From NCBI GenBank assembly GCA_023250885.1, contig JAHEZV010000004.1, positions 1 through 40,102 of the forward strand: a DNA stretch of 40,102 nucleotides, read 5' to 3'. Positions 1 through 9,212 of the stretch are shown piece by piece. The notes beneath the pieces are model-generated. The model searched no databases and was not told the DNA's origin. It saw only the letters and a list, made by a program, of their open reading frames with translations. How positions within the stretch are numbered: position 1 is the first letter of the stretch; each line of letters opens with the position of its first letter. Source of the stretch: Nitrososphaera sp. (GTDB lineage: Archaea > Thermoproteota > Nitrososphaeria > Nitrososphaerales > Nitrososphaeraceae). A program made the position numbers and the translations under genes.

Positions 1-231
1 AAAGCCGGTGACAGCACCGTCACCATAGAACTTGGGCAATGCAGTATCGTCGCTCCTGTGCATGACATACTTGTCAAGCTCTACAAAGGTGCCCTCGTCA
101 AGCAAAAGAGCAATCCTCTCGCGCGCGGTAAGCTTGCCTTTTGAATGCTGAGCATCAATCTTCTCGTGGCCGCCGCCGCTCTCAGCAGACTTTTTCATCG
201 AAGCCAGCCGCTTGATTTTCTCTTCATGCAT
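1..231 (-). CDS. pccB: Acetyl-/propionyl-CoA carboxylase carboxyltransferase (beta) subunit, N-terminal part
   Basis: This is the first 77 codons of a gene that runs off the left edge. The translation begins MHEEKIKRLASMKK and continues with KGKLTARERIALLLDEGTF and a region ending FYGDGAVTGF, the hallmark N-terminus of biotin-dependent carboxyltransferase beta subunits. In ammonia-oxidising archaea this enzyme carboxylates acetyl-CoA and propionyl-CoA in the 3-hydroxypropionate/4-hydroxybutyrate CO2-fixation cycle (family knowledge). The ATG at 231 was chosen because a TATA-like box lies about 35 bp upstream and no upstream in-frame start looks better. The ORF track missed it because it is truncated. 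The family is clear; the substrate is inferred. Confidence 0.85.
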   Translation of the reverse strand, partial: MHEEKIKRLASMKKSAESGGGHEKIDAQHSKGKLTARERIALLLDEGTFVELDKYVMHRSDDTALPKFYGDGAVTGF

Positions 232-258
232 AGAGATGTAAATAAAGCGAGTAAGTCG

Positions 259-270
259 TCATATAAATTC
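259..270 (-). promoter_or_regulatory. TATA box for the carboxyltransferase gene
   Basis: On the minus strand the sequence reads GAATTTATATGA. It would place transcription start near 240, just ahead of the ATG at 231. It suggests that the carboxylase gene has its own promoter and is not only read through from the 70-aa gene upstream. Confidence 0.5.
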
Positions 271-364
271 ATTATTGGCTCCATGGTCAGGGATTCATCA
301 AAGGTCCTGCAAAACGCGGCAGAAGCGTTAATTGTATGCAGCAGTGATGTCCACTAGTCTACAG

Positions 365-577
365 CTATTCCCTGAGGCCGGCCCGCCCGCCCTGCGCCCT
401 GCGGAAGACGTTCATGCCAAGGTTATAGTTTTCAAAGAGCGACTGGAGCGTTTCGATTTCTGTAGAAAGCATCGCACTCTCGCCCTTGTTGAGTTCAGGC
501 TCTTTCATAAGCTCTTCGAGCCTTGCCTTCTTTTCGGCCAAAAGCTTGCACACGGTGTGCTCGTATTCGCTTGACAC
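365..577 (-). CDS. Small charged hypothetical protein (70 aa)
   Basis: I do not recognise a named family. The protein is acidic and probably helical: the first half (AEKKARLEELMKEPELNKGE) looks like a short coiled coil or hairpin, followed by a helix ETLQSLFENYN and a basic tail. It sits 19 bp downstream of the zinc-cluster gene at 597-956 in the same direction, so it is probably the last member of the rfcL operon. Coding is supported by this spacing and by codon use like its neighbours. There is no signal peptide or membrane segment. Confidence 0.6.
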   Translation of the reverse strand: MSSEYEHTVCKLLAEKKARLEELMKEPELNKGESAMLSTEIETLQSLFENYNLGMNVFRRAQGGRAGLRE

Positions 578-596
578 ATGGATTGCTCCTAATCAT

Positions 597-956
597 TCAA
601 ATTTTAACTTTTGCTACGTTGCGCGCCTTTTCAACGAACGCCTGCTGGTAGTTCGCAAAAGCCTGCTTGTCTTCCAGACACTGGCTGCAGATGCACGCCT
701 GCGAGACTGCCTGCCTGTCGCAGTCGGCCTCAAAGCCGCACTCGGCGCACCCAGCCGGCCTACCGCAGACAAAGCAGTCAAGCTCGGGGACCTCTTGCAT
801 TTTCTCCTTCTTTTCTGATGCTGGCGCTTCGCACTTTACATGCTTGATCGCCTTGGTACTTTTTGACCATAATGCGCGTTCGCCTTGCGGTATCTCATTG
901 CCGCACTCGGCGCACTTGCCTTTGAATTTCACTGCAAGGGGCATCCAGTCGCTCAT
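597..956 (-). CDS. Two-part cysteine-rich (zinc-binding) protein, 119 aa
   Basis: The listed 197-aa ORF is too long. The better start is the ATG at 956, which overlaps the rfcL stop in an ATGA junction. The N-terminal third has CAECGNEIPQGERALWSKS followed by HVKC, a small zinc module. The second half has a dense cluster, CFVCGRPAGCAECG, then CDRQ and CICSQC, giving about a dozen cysteines that could bind one or more further zinc ions. No enzymatic motif is visible. Translational coupling to rfcL suggests a role near DNA replication or repair, but that is inference from context only. Confidence 0.75.
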   Translation of the reverse strand: MSDWMPLAVKFKGKCAECGNEIPQGERALWSKSTKAIKHVKCEAPASEKKEKMQEVPELDCFVCGRPAGCAECGFEADCDRQAVSQACICSQCLEDKQAFANYQQAFVEKARNVAKVKI

Positions 957-2191
957 TTCCTCTTCGCCTTCTCGATCTCCTTTGCTATCGACTCGCCTAC
1001 AGACTCGTCGCCGAAGTTGTCCACTGCAAACTCGACTGGGTCTACCTTTTCGTCGATCATCAGCCTGATTAAATATGGCAGTGCAAACGAGCCGGCGGAA
1101 CTCCTTGATGTGTGGAGCGCCGGCGCGAGCTCGCGCAGAATATTCCTTGTCGACTGCGAGCGGGCAAATATCGGCCCCATCACCGGCCACGGCATCGCAT
1201 ATTGTGTATATTTTATCCCTTTCTGGCGCGACTTTTCATACAGCCCAGACGCGATGATGCTGCTTATGTATCTGAGCAGGCGCCACTCCCTCCTTGCGTT
1301 TGCCCTGCCGACCATCATGTCTGCTTTTGACAGGACGTCAAGCAGGGAAGCCAGGTCTTCATGCCCGACGTGCGAAGAGACGACGCTTGAGAAGAGAGCA
1401 GCCAGCATGTCCTTGCGCCTCTCCTCCGGCGACCCCCCGTACCTTGGATCGGGGTACGATGCCTCTGCCCTTGCAATGAACTGCGTTGCTTGTTCCAAGC
1501 TGCCGGCGTTAAAGTAGCTGTTTATTGCGTCTGCGATGCCAATATCCACGATGTCCTTGTTTGAAACCGTAGCGTAGCCTGCCGCGCGGGACTGCGCGCT
1601 GTTGAGCATAGAGCGGAGGTCGCCCCTGCTGTTGTTGACAATCGATATCTTGTCTCCCGGCCCGAGCTTTACCCCTTCGCTCTGGAGCACGTGGTCAAGG
1701 AACAGCATCAATAGCCGTGGTGGCACGGGGCTGAACTCTACTGCCTTGCAGGCCTTGGCAAGGTCTTTTATCTTGGTGGATTTCGCGTTGGCGGCCATTA
1801 TCACAGGCACCGTCGGCTCTTTCACCAGGTCCACTAGCGTATCAAGGCCGCCCGTATCCTCCCTGCCAGAGATGCCGTCAACCTCGTCAAGAAACAGCAT
1901 TATCTTTCGCCCGAGCAGGTTTGCTGTATTTTGAAAGACGGGTGTTATCCTTGCCCGCAGGGCGTCCTTGTTACGGGTGTCGCTTGCGTTCATCTCCACA
2001 AGGTCATAATCGAATCGTCTTGCGAGCGTGTGCACAAGCGTGGTCTTGCCGGTGCCCGGCGGCCCAACCAGCAATAGCGGCTTGCTGCCGCTCACCCAGC
2101 TACCCAGCCACTTTAGCGCGGCAAGTCGGGCGTCTTCATTGCCCACCATTTCCTGTACCGTCTTTGGCCTGTGCTTTTCAGACCACATCAT
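953..2191 (-). CDS. rfcL: Replication factor C large subunit (clamp loader)
   Basis: RFC-L works with RFC small subunits to load the PCNA sliding clamp onto primed DNA using ATP. The start MMWSEKHRPKT is typical. Walker A is GPPGTGKTT (around residue 43), Walker B is LFLDEVDG, and a sensor-2-like RGDLRSMLN follows. The C-terminal collar region is present, but the protein ends in KEIEKAKRK at 412 aa and I see no PCNA-interacting (Qxx[hydrophobic]xxFF) motif, which many archaeal RFC-L proteins carry at the end. Both ends overlap neighbouring genes by 4 bp, so this is a tightly coupled operon. Confidence 0.95.
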   Translation of the reverse strand: MMWSEKHRPKTVQEMVGNEDARLAALKWLGSWVSGSKPLLLVGPPGTGKTTLVHTLARRFDYDLVEMNASDTRNKDALRARITPVFQNTANLLGRKIMLFLDEVDGISGREDTGGLDTLVDLVKEPTVPVIMAANAKSTKIKDLAKACKAVEFSPVPPRLLMLFLDHVLQSEGVKLGPGDKISIVNNSRGDLRSMLNSAQSRAAGYATVSNKDIVDIGIADAINSYFNAGSLEQATQFIARAEASYPDPRYGGSPEERRKDMLAALFSSVVSSHVGHEDLASLLDVLSKADMMVGRANARREWRLLRYISSIIASGLYEKSRQKGIKYTQYAMPWPVMGPIFARSQSTRNILRELAPALHTSRSSAGSFALPYLIRLMIDEKVDPVEFAVDNFGDESVGESIAKEIEKAKRK

Positions 2192-3315
2192 TTGGCGACA
2201 GCTTCTAGCTTCTTTTGGAATTCCGCAAAAGGCGCGCGCCGGACGAGCTCGTTGTACCAGTACTGGTTGTAGTGCCTGACTGTCATGAACAGAAATTCAA
2301 GGAACGGCTTTAGCTGGAAACTCTCGGGCAGCATGTCAAGGGCGATTTTGGCTTCGTCGAGGTAAAGCTCGCTTTTTGCCATCGTGAGCTCAAAGGCGTG
2401 CCTCACGTCGCCGGTGTTGAGGGCATAATAGAGCGGCCACGACGGGATCTTGACCGCGTTGTTCTTGATGGCGTCTTCGATCTCGTTGCCGCAGCCGACG
2501 CACTCGCCGGCCCTGGCCATGCCAAGGTGAAATATGTCACTTAATGGCCGGCGGTTGAGCGCCATGTTCCTGCCGGCCGTGCCCATTACAGCCCGGTATT
2601 TCTTGTAGCACTCGGTCATCTTCTCGTCGTTTATTGACACCGGCTTCATCTTTAATTTCACGTCGACATATTGGCCGATTCTGGCGTCCTTGAACCCTTC
2701 TTCAAACGCCTTCAGCACCGCGTCTCCTCCTTGCGCGATTTTGCGTCGCGCTATGCCGAGTATGTAGGGGTTCATGAACTTGTAGTCGTCAAGGTATTCA
2801 AGATCCTCGTCCTTGTCGACTATCCTGTCCATAGGCTCCGACAGGTCGATTGCGATGACGTGGCCGTCGATTACCGCGTTCCTCTTTTCCTCAGAGGCGG
2901 CGTCGCTGAAATATTCGGAAGCGCCGTCGTAAAGCGCGTTGAAAACAGGAAACGTCATCTTCACAAAATTGGAATTCAGTATGCGCTTGACCCTGTCGCC
3001 AAGCACGTCAGGGTTTGACAGCCGGGCCTTAACGTCTGACATGCTGTCATCAGAGAGGGCGAGCTCTTGAGTGCCGGCATCGTCTGCAAACTTTTGAATG
3101 GTGCCGGCGGGGTTGCTGTCGGCAACTATTGCCTTGTGCAATGACATTATGAACCGCTGGGCAAAGCCAGAGAATTCTTGTTCTGTCTTCTCCTTGTACT
3201 GGTTGAACTGTCGGTAGCCCTTGCTCCTTAGCAGCCCCTGCTTCATGATTTCCCTGCCGGTCTGCGTGCTCTTCAGGGCTTCCATTGAAAAGATCGACTC
3301 ATCCTTGCCGCTCAT
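2188..3315 (-). CDS. Unrecognised 375-aa protein upstream of rfcL
   Basis: I cannot assign a family. The protein is soluble and mixed helical, with no signal peptide or membrane segment. One CxxC pair (GECVGCGNEI, about residue 272) could be half of a zinc site or a redox pair. The C-terminal third is aromatic-rich (FLFMTVRHYNQYWYNEL). Its stop overlaps the rfcL start in an ATGA junction, so it is the first gene of a four- to five-gene unit with rfcL. A TATA-like GCTTATCAATG lies about 30-40 bp upstream (near 3345-3355). A replication-linked role is guessed from context only. Confidence 0.75.
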   Translation of the reverse strand: MSGKDESIFSMEALKSTQTGREIMKQGLLRSKGYRQFNQYKEKTEQEFSGFAQRFIMSLHKAIVADSNPAGTIQKFADDAGTQELALSDDSMSDVKARLSNPDVLGDRVKRILNSNFVKMTFPVFNALYDGASEYFSDAASEEKRNAVIDGHVIAIDLSEPMDRIVDKDEDLEYLDDYKFMNPYILGIARRKIAQGGDAVLKAFEEGFKDARIGQYVDVKLKMKPVSINDEKMTECYKKYRAVMGTAGRNMALNRRPLSDIFHLGMARAGECVGCGNEIEDAIKNNAVKIPSWPLYYALNTGDVRHAFELTMAKSELYLDEAKIALDMLPESFQLKPFLEFLFMTVRHYNQYWYNELVRRAPFAEFQKKLEAVAK

Positions 3316-3470
3316 TTCTTTGCTATGTGTTGTCTAGTCAGCCATTGATAAGCGTAATGGGAGACTAAGGGAACTTTCCCTCCACACCCTTGTGTCACCC
3401 GCTCAGCCTAGCCCCTTTTGCAAAATGCTGGCAGCAATCACTTATTTTTAGTGAAGTTAGATATAGTAAG

Positions 3471-3486
3471 GAAAAGGGAGAAAAAA
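3471..3486 (-). terminator. Oligo-T termination signal after rps7
   Basis: Just past the rps7 stop the minus strand reads CTTTTTTCTCCCTTTTCC, two T-tracts of the kind that terminate archaeal transcription. A weak hairpin (TCACT-N7-AGTGA, about 3438-3454) follows. This is the likely end of the rpo/ribosomal operon; genes for EF-1alpha, EF-2 or S10, often next in other archaea, are absent here. Confidence 0.5.
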
Positions 3487-3492
3487 GATGGC

Positions 3493-4098
3493 TTACCTCG
3501 AAGCCATCGCGATTCTTTCTTGCTCGTTCTTTTTCTTTACCGCGTGGCTTGCCATGTCGTTGTTGGAAGCCAGGATGATTTCCTTGGCAAGCGCCTCTTC
3601 GATCGCCTGCGGGTTGCTGTAGGTCGACTCCCTCACGCCCTCTGCGATAAAGCGCAGCGCAAGGTCGACCCTGCGCAATGGAGCAACGTCGACTGACACG
3701 TGGTATACGACACCACCATACACGATGCGGGTCGTGTCCTCATTCGGCGATGAATTCTCGATTGCCCTCACCAGCAATTCGACAGGGTTCTTGCCGGTTT
3801 CAAGGTGTAGTATCTCAAACGCCGTCTTGACAATATTCAACATCCTTGCCTTCTTGCCGCCCATCCTGCCGGTGTTCTTGGCGTATTTCTTGCCGAAGTG
3901 CATCATCTTGTTTGCAAGGCGCTCAACTATGTTGACCTCTGCCTTTTTCAATCGCTGGTGCTCGTGTCTGCCAAACGTCACCGGGATTACCGCGGGCTTC
4001 AGACTGATCACGTTCTTCAGGCCTGGGTCGTTTATCGCAATGTCGGTCGTGTCCCACTTGTGGAACAGCTGGATGTGTACCTGCTCTTTTCCGCTCAT
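3493..4098 (-). CDS. rps7: Small-subunit ribosomal protein uS7
   Basis: uS7 binds the 3' major domain of 16S rRNA and shapes the head of the small subunit near the exit site. At 201 aa it has the archaeal/eukaryotic length with an N-terminal extension. Conserved features include [30 protein letters not shown] and the helical tail with [14 protein letters not shown]. It overlaps rps12 by 4 bp and closes the operon. Confidence 0.97.
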   Translation of the reverse strand: MSGKEQVHIQLFHKWDTTDIAINDPGLKNVISLKPAVIPVTFGRHEHQRLKKAEVNIVERLANKMMHFGKKYAKNTGRMGGKKARMLNIVKTAFEILHLETGKNPVELLVRAIENSSPNEDTTRIVYGGVVYHVSVDVAPLRRVDLALRFIAEGVRESTYSNPQAIEEALAKEIILASNNDMASHAVKKKNEQERIAMASR

Positions 4099-4532
4099 CT
4101 TCTCGGCTTCTCCTTTCTTCCGTGCACAAGCTCGTTCAATGAAACGCCGTTAACCTTGAATACCTGCCACCTGACGCCTGGAATGTCGCCCATTGCGCCA
4201 CCCATCGAGCCTCCGATGCCGCCGATAATGACTTCGTCGTGCTCGTCAACAAAGTTGAGAGCTCCGTCCTTTGGAAGGAAAGCCGTAACCGACTTGCCGT
4301 TTTTTATCAGCTGAACCCTGACGCACTTGCGAACGGCAGAATTGGGCTGCTTTGACTCGATGCCTACCTTTTCCAGCACTATACCCCTTGCCTGCGGCGC
4401 GCCCTCGAGCGGGTTTGCCTTCTTGTCAAGCATGAGCATCCTTCTCTTGTAGTACTTGTCTGCCCACCTGGCGCGGCTCTTCTTTGACTTGAGAACCCTG
4501 CCTGCAAACAGACCTAGTGGAGATTTACCCAT
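4095..4532 (-). CDS. rps12: Small-subunit ribosomal protein uS12
   Basis: uS12 lies at the decoding centre and helps control tRNA selection accuracy. The conserved decoding loop [15 protein letters not shown] is intact, as is the C-terminal [18 protein letters not shown]. Length (145 aa) matches archaeal homologues. It overlaps nusA by 8 bp and rps7 by 4 bp. Confidence 0.97.
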   Translation of the reverse strand: MGKSPLGLFAGRVLKSKKSRARWADKYYKRRMLMLDKKANPLEGAPQARGIVLEKVGIESKQPNSAVRKCVRVQLIKNGKSVTAFLPKDGALNFVDEHDEVIIGGIGGSMGGAMGDIPGVRWQVFKVNGVSLNELVHGRKEKPRR

Positions 4533-4998
4533 CCATATTCACCCTATGACTATTACCCTGTTCAGGGCTTACTATCTGCACATTGGTTATTTGGAAGTAT
4601 CGCTTCGCAAGAAGCCTTGCCTTCTCGGCGTTCCTTCCTTCCCTGCCCACCACGGCGCCTTTTTTCCTCTGGTCGACCGTGACCACGGCCTGCTTTGTCC
4701 CGTCGCTCCTGTCAGATATCCTGACGTCGTTTACCATGTCGGCGTTGAGCATGTTGCGGATAAATTCGGCAGGGTCGTCAGATAATTCGACAAGTTCAAT
4801 CTTTTTTGCAACCACGTTCTGCAGTTGCTTGATGGTCGAGCCGCCCTTGCCTATTGCAAGGCCCATCTGGCCCTTGTTGACCACGAAAATAACGCGGTCC
4901 ATCTTTTCGTCGACGATGCAGTCCCTTGCAGTTGCGCTTGTCACGCTCTGGAAAAGGGACATCAGTCGCAGCTCGTCAGAGGTTAGCTTGATCTCCAT
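4525..4998 (-). CDS. nusA: NusA-like transcription factor (two KH domains)
   Basis: Archaeal NusA is a short protein made of two KH RNA-binding domains, without the S1 and acidic domains of bacterial NusA; its role is in transcription elongation or termination. Both KH GxxG loops are visible: [11 protein letters not shown] and [11 protein letters not shown]. The ORF track starts at a GTG at 5040, adding MVVVCAARYRDAVK, which is not family-like. I prefer the ATG at 4998 (MEIKLTSDE), giving 157 aa. It sits between rpl30e and rps12 as in other archaea. Confidence 0.92.
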   Translation of the reverse strand: MEIKLTSDELRLMSLFQSVTSATARDCIVDEKMDRVIFVVNKGQMGLAIGKGGSTIKQLQNVVAKKIELVELSDDPAEFIRNMLNADMVNDVRISDRSDGTKQAVVTVDQRKKGAVVGREGRNAEKARLLAKRYFQITNVQIVSPEQGNSHRVNMDG

Positions 4999-5073
4999 TT
5001 TTACAGCGTCCCTGTACCGTGCAGCGCAAACGACGACCACGACAACAAATCATGCTTCCAACTCATGCTCAAT

Positions 5074-5403
5074 TTAAGTCTTGGTACCTTGCTTGGCCGC
5101 CGCCCCTTTTTCCGACATTATGGCTTCAATCTCGGCCGCGGTTCCGCTCTTGATCGCTATTGCGGTGATCCGAAAGGGCTTGCTGCAGAGCTTGCCCAGC
5201 TGCACCGAAGTGCCGGGATATTCATAGACTGCGACGTTTGCAATCTTTGCCTGCTCTTCCAGCTTTGCCCTGTCGCCCGAGTCGATCGACTTGCTGACGA
5301 TTATCAGCTCCGTTCCTTTGACTGACTGCAAGACTTCCTTGATGCCGCTCCTGTACTTGTCGGCGACTATTGCGTCCTTAATCACTTTTTCCAACACTTT
5401 CAT
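5074..5403 (-). CDS. rpl30e: Large-subunit ribosomal protein eL30
   Basis: eL30 belongs to the L7Ae/L30e/S12e RNA-binding fold. The 109-aa sequence has GIKEVLQSVKGTELIIVSK and PGTSVQLGKLCSKPF, both diagnostic for archaeal L30e. Its first 26 nucleotides overlap the 3' end of rpoA in another frame, so translation is probably coupled. The tail is low complexity (KGAAAKQGTKT). Confidence 0.95.
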   Translation of the reverse strand: MKVLEKVIKDAIVADKYRSGIKEVLQSVKGTELIIVSKSIDSGDRAKLEEQAKIANVAVYEYPGTSVQLGKLCSKPFRITAIAIKSGTAAEIEAIMSEKGAAAKQGTKT

Positions 5404-8400
5404 AATCCTTCACCTTCATGTACAGGTCTACCATTCCGGTGCCTACAGGTACAGTGGCACCTACTATTACGTTTTCTGTCACTCCTTTCAGGGTTTCGAT
5501 CTGGCCTTCCAGCGCCGCTCTGGCAATTGTCGGCACTGTAATTTCGAACGCGGCTCTTGCAAGCACAGATGTCTTTGTTCCGGCTATGCCGTGCCTGCCT
5601 ATCTGCTGCAGGTACCCTTTAGACGTCATCAGGTCGGCAACCAGCATGATGTGGCGCATATCCACTTCAAGGCCCTGCTCTTCAAGCGTGTTCGTGATCT
5701 CTTTTATCAATGCAGTCCTTGCCGCTTCGATGCCAAGCGTCTGCCATATCTCGTAGACGTTGTTTGTAGTGATCCTTGTGAGGTCGACGCCTTCGACTGC
5801 CACTACCTTTGCAAGGTTAGAGCCTGCCGTCTGGATTACCCACTCTTCGTCCTGCTTTACAATGGTCACCCGCTCAATGTCCGGGACGCCCTTGACGCGC
5901 GTGTTGAGCAGCTTGCTCTTGAGCGTCAGCAGCGTCTGCGCGTCCGGCTCGTCCGGGATTGTTATCTTGATCAAGAGCTTGTTTTCGTTTGGCTTGATGG
6001 TGTTTTTCTTCTTCGTGCCTTCAAGGACTTCCTGCACGTTGGCGAAATTGCATCCCCGCTCTGCAAGCTTGGCTTCAGACAGGTGGAACGTCAGCACGCC
6101 GCTATAGTCAGTGTCTGACCTGTCGATAAGGTCGCCTATCTGGGTGAACAGTATCTCCCTTGCGACTTCAAGGGCCTTTTCTCTCGACACACTATGTTCT
6201 TCATCCAGGTAAATGTCCATTGTGGGCGTCACGGGCTTTTTGCGCGCGTCCACGAGCTCGATGAGCCGCGGGAGGCCGAGCGTCACGTTTCTCTCTTTTA
6301 CGCCTGCAAAGTGGAACGTCCTGAGCGTCATCTGGGTTCCCGGCTCGCCGATCGACTGCGCGGTGACGACGCCAACTGCTTCTCCCGGCTCTGCAAGCGC
6401 CCTGTCGATCAGGTCGAGCACCTTCTTCATGACTTTTTCAACTCCTTCCTTGCTGAGCCTGTTTTCAAGGAGCGCTTTTTCCAGGTTTGTCTTCATCCTC
6501 GGGTTGAGGTTCTCGGCGTATTTTGCAGTGATGCCCTTGATGACATCTTCGGTGGCCTTCCTGCCTTCGTCAACGACTGATTCAGCTTCAATGAGCCTTG
6601 AAATGTTGACCGCCTCTCCGTGGTCGCTCTTGGCAGGATCGATGCCGTCCTCGCCATAGAGATACTGCACGATGTTGCCATGCGGGTCGCGCACAGTCTG
6701 GTCGTACTCGATCTTCAGGTGCTCCAGCGCGTTGATGAGCCTTCTCTGCATGTAGCCAGACTGCTGCGTCCTGACTGCAGTGTCGACAAGGCCTTCTCTG
6801 CCGCCCATTGCGTGGAAGAAGAATTCCAGCGGCGACAGGCCGTCGCGGTAGTTTGACTTGACAAAGCCCTTTGCGTCTGGGTTGGCGTCGTTTGGCTTGA
6901 AGTGCGATAGCGCCCGGTTGTGGTAGCCCTTCTGGATTCTCTTGCCCCTGATCGACTGCTGGCCTAGGGCTGCGGTCATTTGGCCGATGTTGAGAGTCGA
7001 GCCCCTTGCGCCCGTAGACGCCATTATCACGCCCGAGTTTTCGTCCGGAAACGCCCTGTCAGCTGTCCTGCCGGCGCGGTCGCGGGCTCGGGACAATTCG
7101 TTGACTACATATAGTTCAAGCGCCTCTTCTGCAGCGAGACCCCTTGTCAGGGGAAGCGTGCCGTTGTTGTACTGCTGTATCAGCTCATAGACTTTTTCAT
7201 AGGTCTTTTGTATGACGTCGCTTATTTCCTGCCGGGTCTCTGGCGAGAGCCAGAGGTCAGAGTAGCCGTATGTGAATCCCCTGTGGGTGATGTACGTCTT
7301 GAGCATGGTGAGGATCGAGTCGAGGAACTTTCTTGCAGCGTCCGTGCCATAATCCTTGGCTATCCTGTGGAGCACGCTGTCCGGCTCTTCTGCTCCGATA
7401 GACGCCTTGTCGATTACTCCGCTCATGAGCTCGCCGTTCTTTATGACGACATCCTTGCCCTCGCCCTTTGCGGCCTTGTTCCATTTCGACGTGATGATAA
7501 AGTTAAAGTCCTTTGGAAGAAAGAGCGAGAACAGCTGCCTGCCCGCGTAGAGCTTTTGACCGTCCTTTGTTGCAGCTGGCTCTGGCAGCGGCCCTTCGTA
7601 GCCGCCTATCATCGCCAAATTTGCAAACTCATCCTTTGTCAGTGTGCTCCCGTCGCGGGTCAGCATGAACGCGCCGGTGATAAAGTCCCTGATGCCGCCT
7701 ATGATAGGTCCCCCGTACCTTGGCGATATCAGCTGGTCCTGCACCCTCATGAGAAGGGTGGCCTCGGCCCTTGCCTCTTCGCTCTGCGGCACGTGGAGGT
7801 TCATTTCGTCCCCGTCAAAGTCGGCATTGTAGGGCGGGCATACTGCAGGGTGCAAGCGGAACGTCCTGTATGGAAGCACCCTGACGCTGTGCGCCATGAT
7901 TGACATCCTGTGGAGCGACGGCTGCCTGTTGAAAATGACGATGTCGCCGTCCGCAAGGTGGCGCTCGACGATGTATGCTGGAGCAATTGAGTCGGCTATT
8001 GCCTTCCTGTCTGTCACGTAGTCGAGCCTTATCTTGACGCCGTCTGGCCTGATGATGTAGTTTGCGCCGGGATAGGCGTTCGGGCCGTTCATCACCAGCT
8101 CCTTGAGCCGCTCCAGGTTCCACTGCAAAACGGTTTCCGGTATCGTAAGTTTCTTGGCAACGTCTGTTGGCACGCCAACGTCTGCAATCGTAAGGTTGGG
8201 GTCCGGCGAAATCACCGTCCTGCTGGAAAAGTCGACGCGCTTGCCCGAAAGCGAGCCCCTGAACCTTCCCTCCTTACCCTTGAGCCTCTGGGTCAGGGTC
8301 TTGAGCGGTCTGCCCGACCTGTGGTGGGCCTGCGGGATGCCAGACACTTCGTTGTCAAAGTACGTCGTGACATGATACTGCAGCAGGTCGACAAGGTCCT

Positions 8401-9196
8401 GCACGATGAGCGGCGGGGTCCCTGCCTCCTTGCTCTCCTTGAGGCGCTGGTTGACCCTGATGATGTCTACCAGCTTGTGGGTCAGGTCGTCCTCCGACCT
8501 GATGCCTGTTTCGAGGATGATTGAAGGCCTGACTGTCACCGGGGGCACTGGCAGCACCTGTAGCACGAACCATTCCGGCCTTGCAGTCTTGGGGTCATAC
8601 CCAAGCAACGTCAGGTCGTCGTCGGGGACGTGGCTCAGCCTTTCTCGTATAGTGATCGGCAGCAGCCTGTTTTCTCCGGCGTCCGTCTTTTCTACAAAGA
8701 TTGTCGGCTTTGTGAATATCAGGTCGTACTGGTCTTTACCGCAGTGCGGGCAAATCTTTACCTTCTTCGACCGCTCGATTATCTCGTCCTTGATGTTTTC
8801 AAGAGTAATCACCGCATAGGCAGCCTTTGTGTCGCGGATCGACTTGTAGTGTGTGAGCTCCTCCGGCTCGAGCTTTAGCCTGTTGCACGACCTGCAGGAT
8901 ATCAGCAGGAGCTTGTGAATGTCGTCGACGAAAGCGATGTGCAGCACCGGCTCGGCAAGCTCGATGTGCCCGAAATGTCCGGGGCATTTTGCAGAAGTAT
9001 TGCCACAGGTGGCGCATTTCTGGCCTGGCTCGAGAGTCCCAAGCCTGTTGTCCATCAGGCCGCCCTGCACCGGCATGCCGTCTTCGTCGTAAGTCTCAGG
9101 TGCCGTGATCTCGGCTACAGAGAACTTGCGCACTTCGGTTGGTGACCATACGCTGAACTTTATTCCGCCCAAGATTTTTGCAGATTCTTCCATCAT
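5378..9196 (-). CDS. rpoA: DNA-directed RNA polymerase subunit A (fused A'-A'')
   Basis: This is the largest RNA polymerase subunit, carrying the catalytic magnesium site. The N-terminal zinc motif CATCGNTSAKCPGHFGH is present, as are CRSCNRL and CPHCG and the absolutely conserved NADFDGDEM. The A'' part follows without interruption, including GVVTAQSIGEPGTQMTLRTF. Most archaea split this gene into rpoA1 and rpoA2; the undivided 1272-aa form is a known trait of this phylum. A strong Shine-Dalgarno sequence 8 nt upstream supports the ATG at 9196. No frameshift is seen over 3.8 kb. Confidence 0.97.
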   Translation of the reverse strand: MMEESAKILGGIKFSVWSPTEVRKFSVAEITAPETYDEDGMPVQGGLMDNRLGTLEPGQKCATCGNTSAKCPGHFGHIELAEPVLHIAFVDDIHKLLLISCRSCNRLKLEPEELTHYKSIRDTKAAYAVITLENIKDEIIERSKKVKICPHCGKDQYDLIFTKPTIFVEKTDAGENRLLPITIRERLSHVPDDDLTLLGYDPKTARPEWFVLQVLPVPPVTVRPSIILETGIRSEDDLTHKLVDIIRVNQRLKESKEAGTPPLIVQDLVDLLQYHVTTYFDNEVSGIPQAHHRSGRPLKTLTQRLKGKEGRFRGSLSGKRVDFSSRTVISPDPNLTIADVGVPTDVAKKLTIPETVLQWNLERLKELVMNGPNAYPGANYIIRPDGVKIRLDYVTDRKAIADSIAPAYIVERHLADGDIVIFNRQPSLHRMSIMAHSVRVLPYRTFRLHPAVCPPYNADFDGDEMNLHVPQSEEARAEATLLMRVQDQLISPRYGGPIIGGIRDFITGAFMLTRDGSTLTKDEFANLAMIGGYEGPLPEPAATKDGQKLYAGRQLFSLFLPKDFNFIITSKWNKAAKGEGKDVVIKNGELMSGVIDKASIGAEEPDSVLHRIAKDYGTDAARKFLDSILTMLKTYITHRGFTYGYSDLWLSPETRQEISDVIQKTYEKVYELIQQYNNGTLPLTRGLAAEEALELYVVNELSRARDRAGRTADRAFPDENSGVIMASTGARGSTLNIGQMTAALGQQSIRGKRIQKGYHNRALSHFKPNDANPDAKGFVKSNYRDGLSPLEFFFHAMGGREGLVDTAVRTQQSGYMQRRLINALEHLKIEYDQTVRDPHGNIVQYLYGEDGIDPAKSDHGEAVNISRLIEAESVVDEGRKATEDVIKGITAKYAENLNPRMKTNLEKALLENRLSKEGVEKVMKKVLDLIDRALAEPGEAVGVVTAQSIGEPGTQMTLRTFHFAGVKERNVTLGLPRLIELVDARKKPVTPTMDIYLDEEHSVSREKALEVAREILFTQIGDLIDRSDTDYSGVLTFHLSEAKLAERGCNFANVQEVLEGTKKKNTIKPNENKLLIKITIPDEPDAQTLLTLKSKLLNTRVKGVPDIERVTIVKQDEEWVIQTAGSNLAKVVAVEGVDLTRITTNNVYEIWQTLGIEAARTALIKEITNTLEEQGLEVDMRHIMLVADLMTSKGYLQQIGRHGIAGTKTSVLARAAFEITVPTIARAALEGQIETLKGVTENVIVGATVPVGTGMVDLYMKVKDYESVGKSD

Positions 9197-9203
9197 CCCA
9201 ATC

Positions 9204-9212
9204 TACCTCCCT
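9204..9212 (-). promoter_or_regulatory. Strong ribosome binding site for rpoA
   Basis: The minus strand reads TAGGGAGGTAGATTGGGATG. AGGGAGGT is complementary to the 16S 3' end, and its core ends 8 nt before the ATG at 9196, so it fixes the first rather than the second of two tandem ATG codons. It overlaps the rpoB stop codon. Confidence 0.75.

Noticed and set aside
276-305. Possible C/D-box small RNA (TGATGA ... CTGA on the minus strand)
   Set aside because: The box C and D' candidates are only 4 nt apart and no second pair is present.
5291-6118. 275-aa plus-strand ORF, with similar long plus ORFs at 7208 and 8406
   Set aside because: All are antisense to rpoA, whose frame is complete; these are codon-bias shadows.
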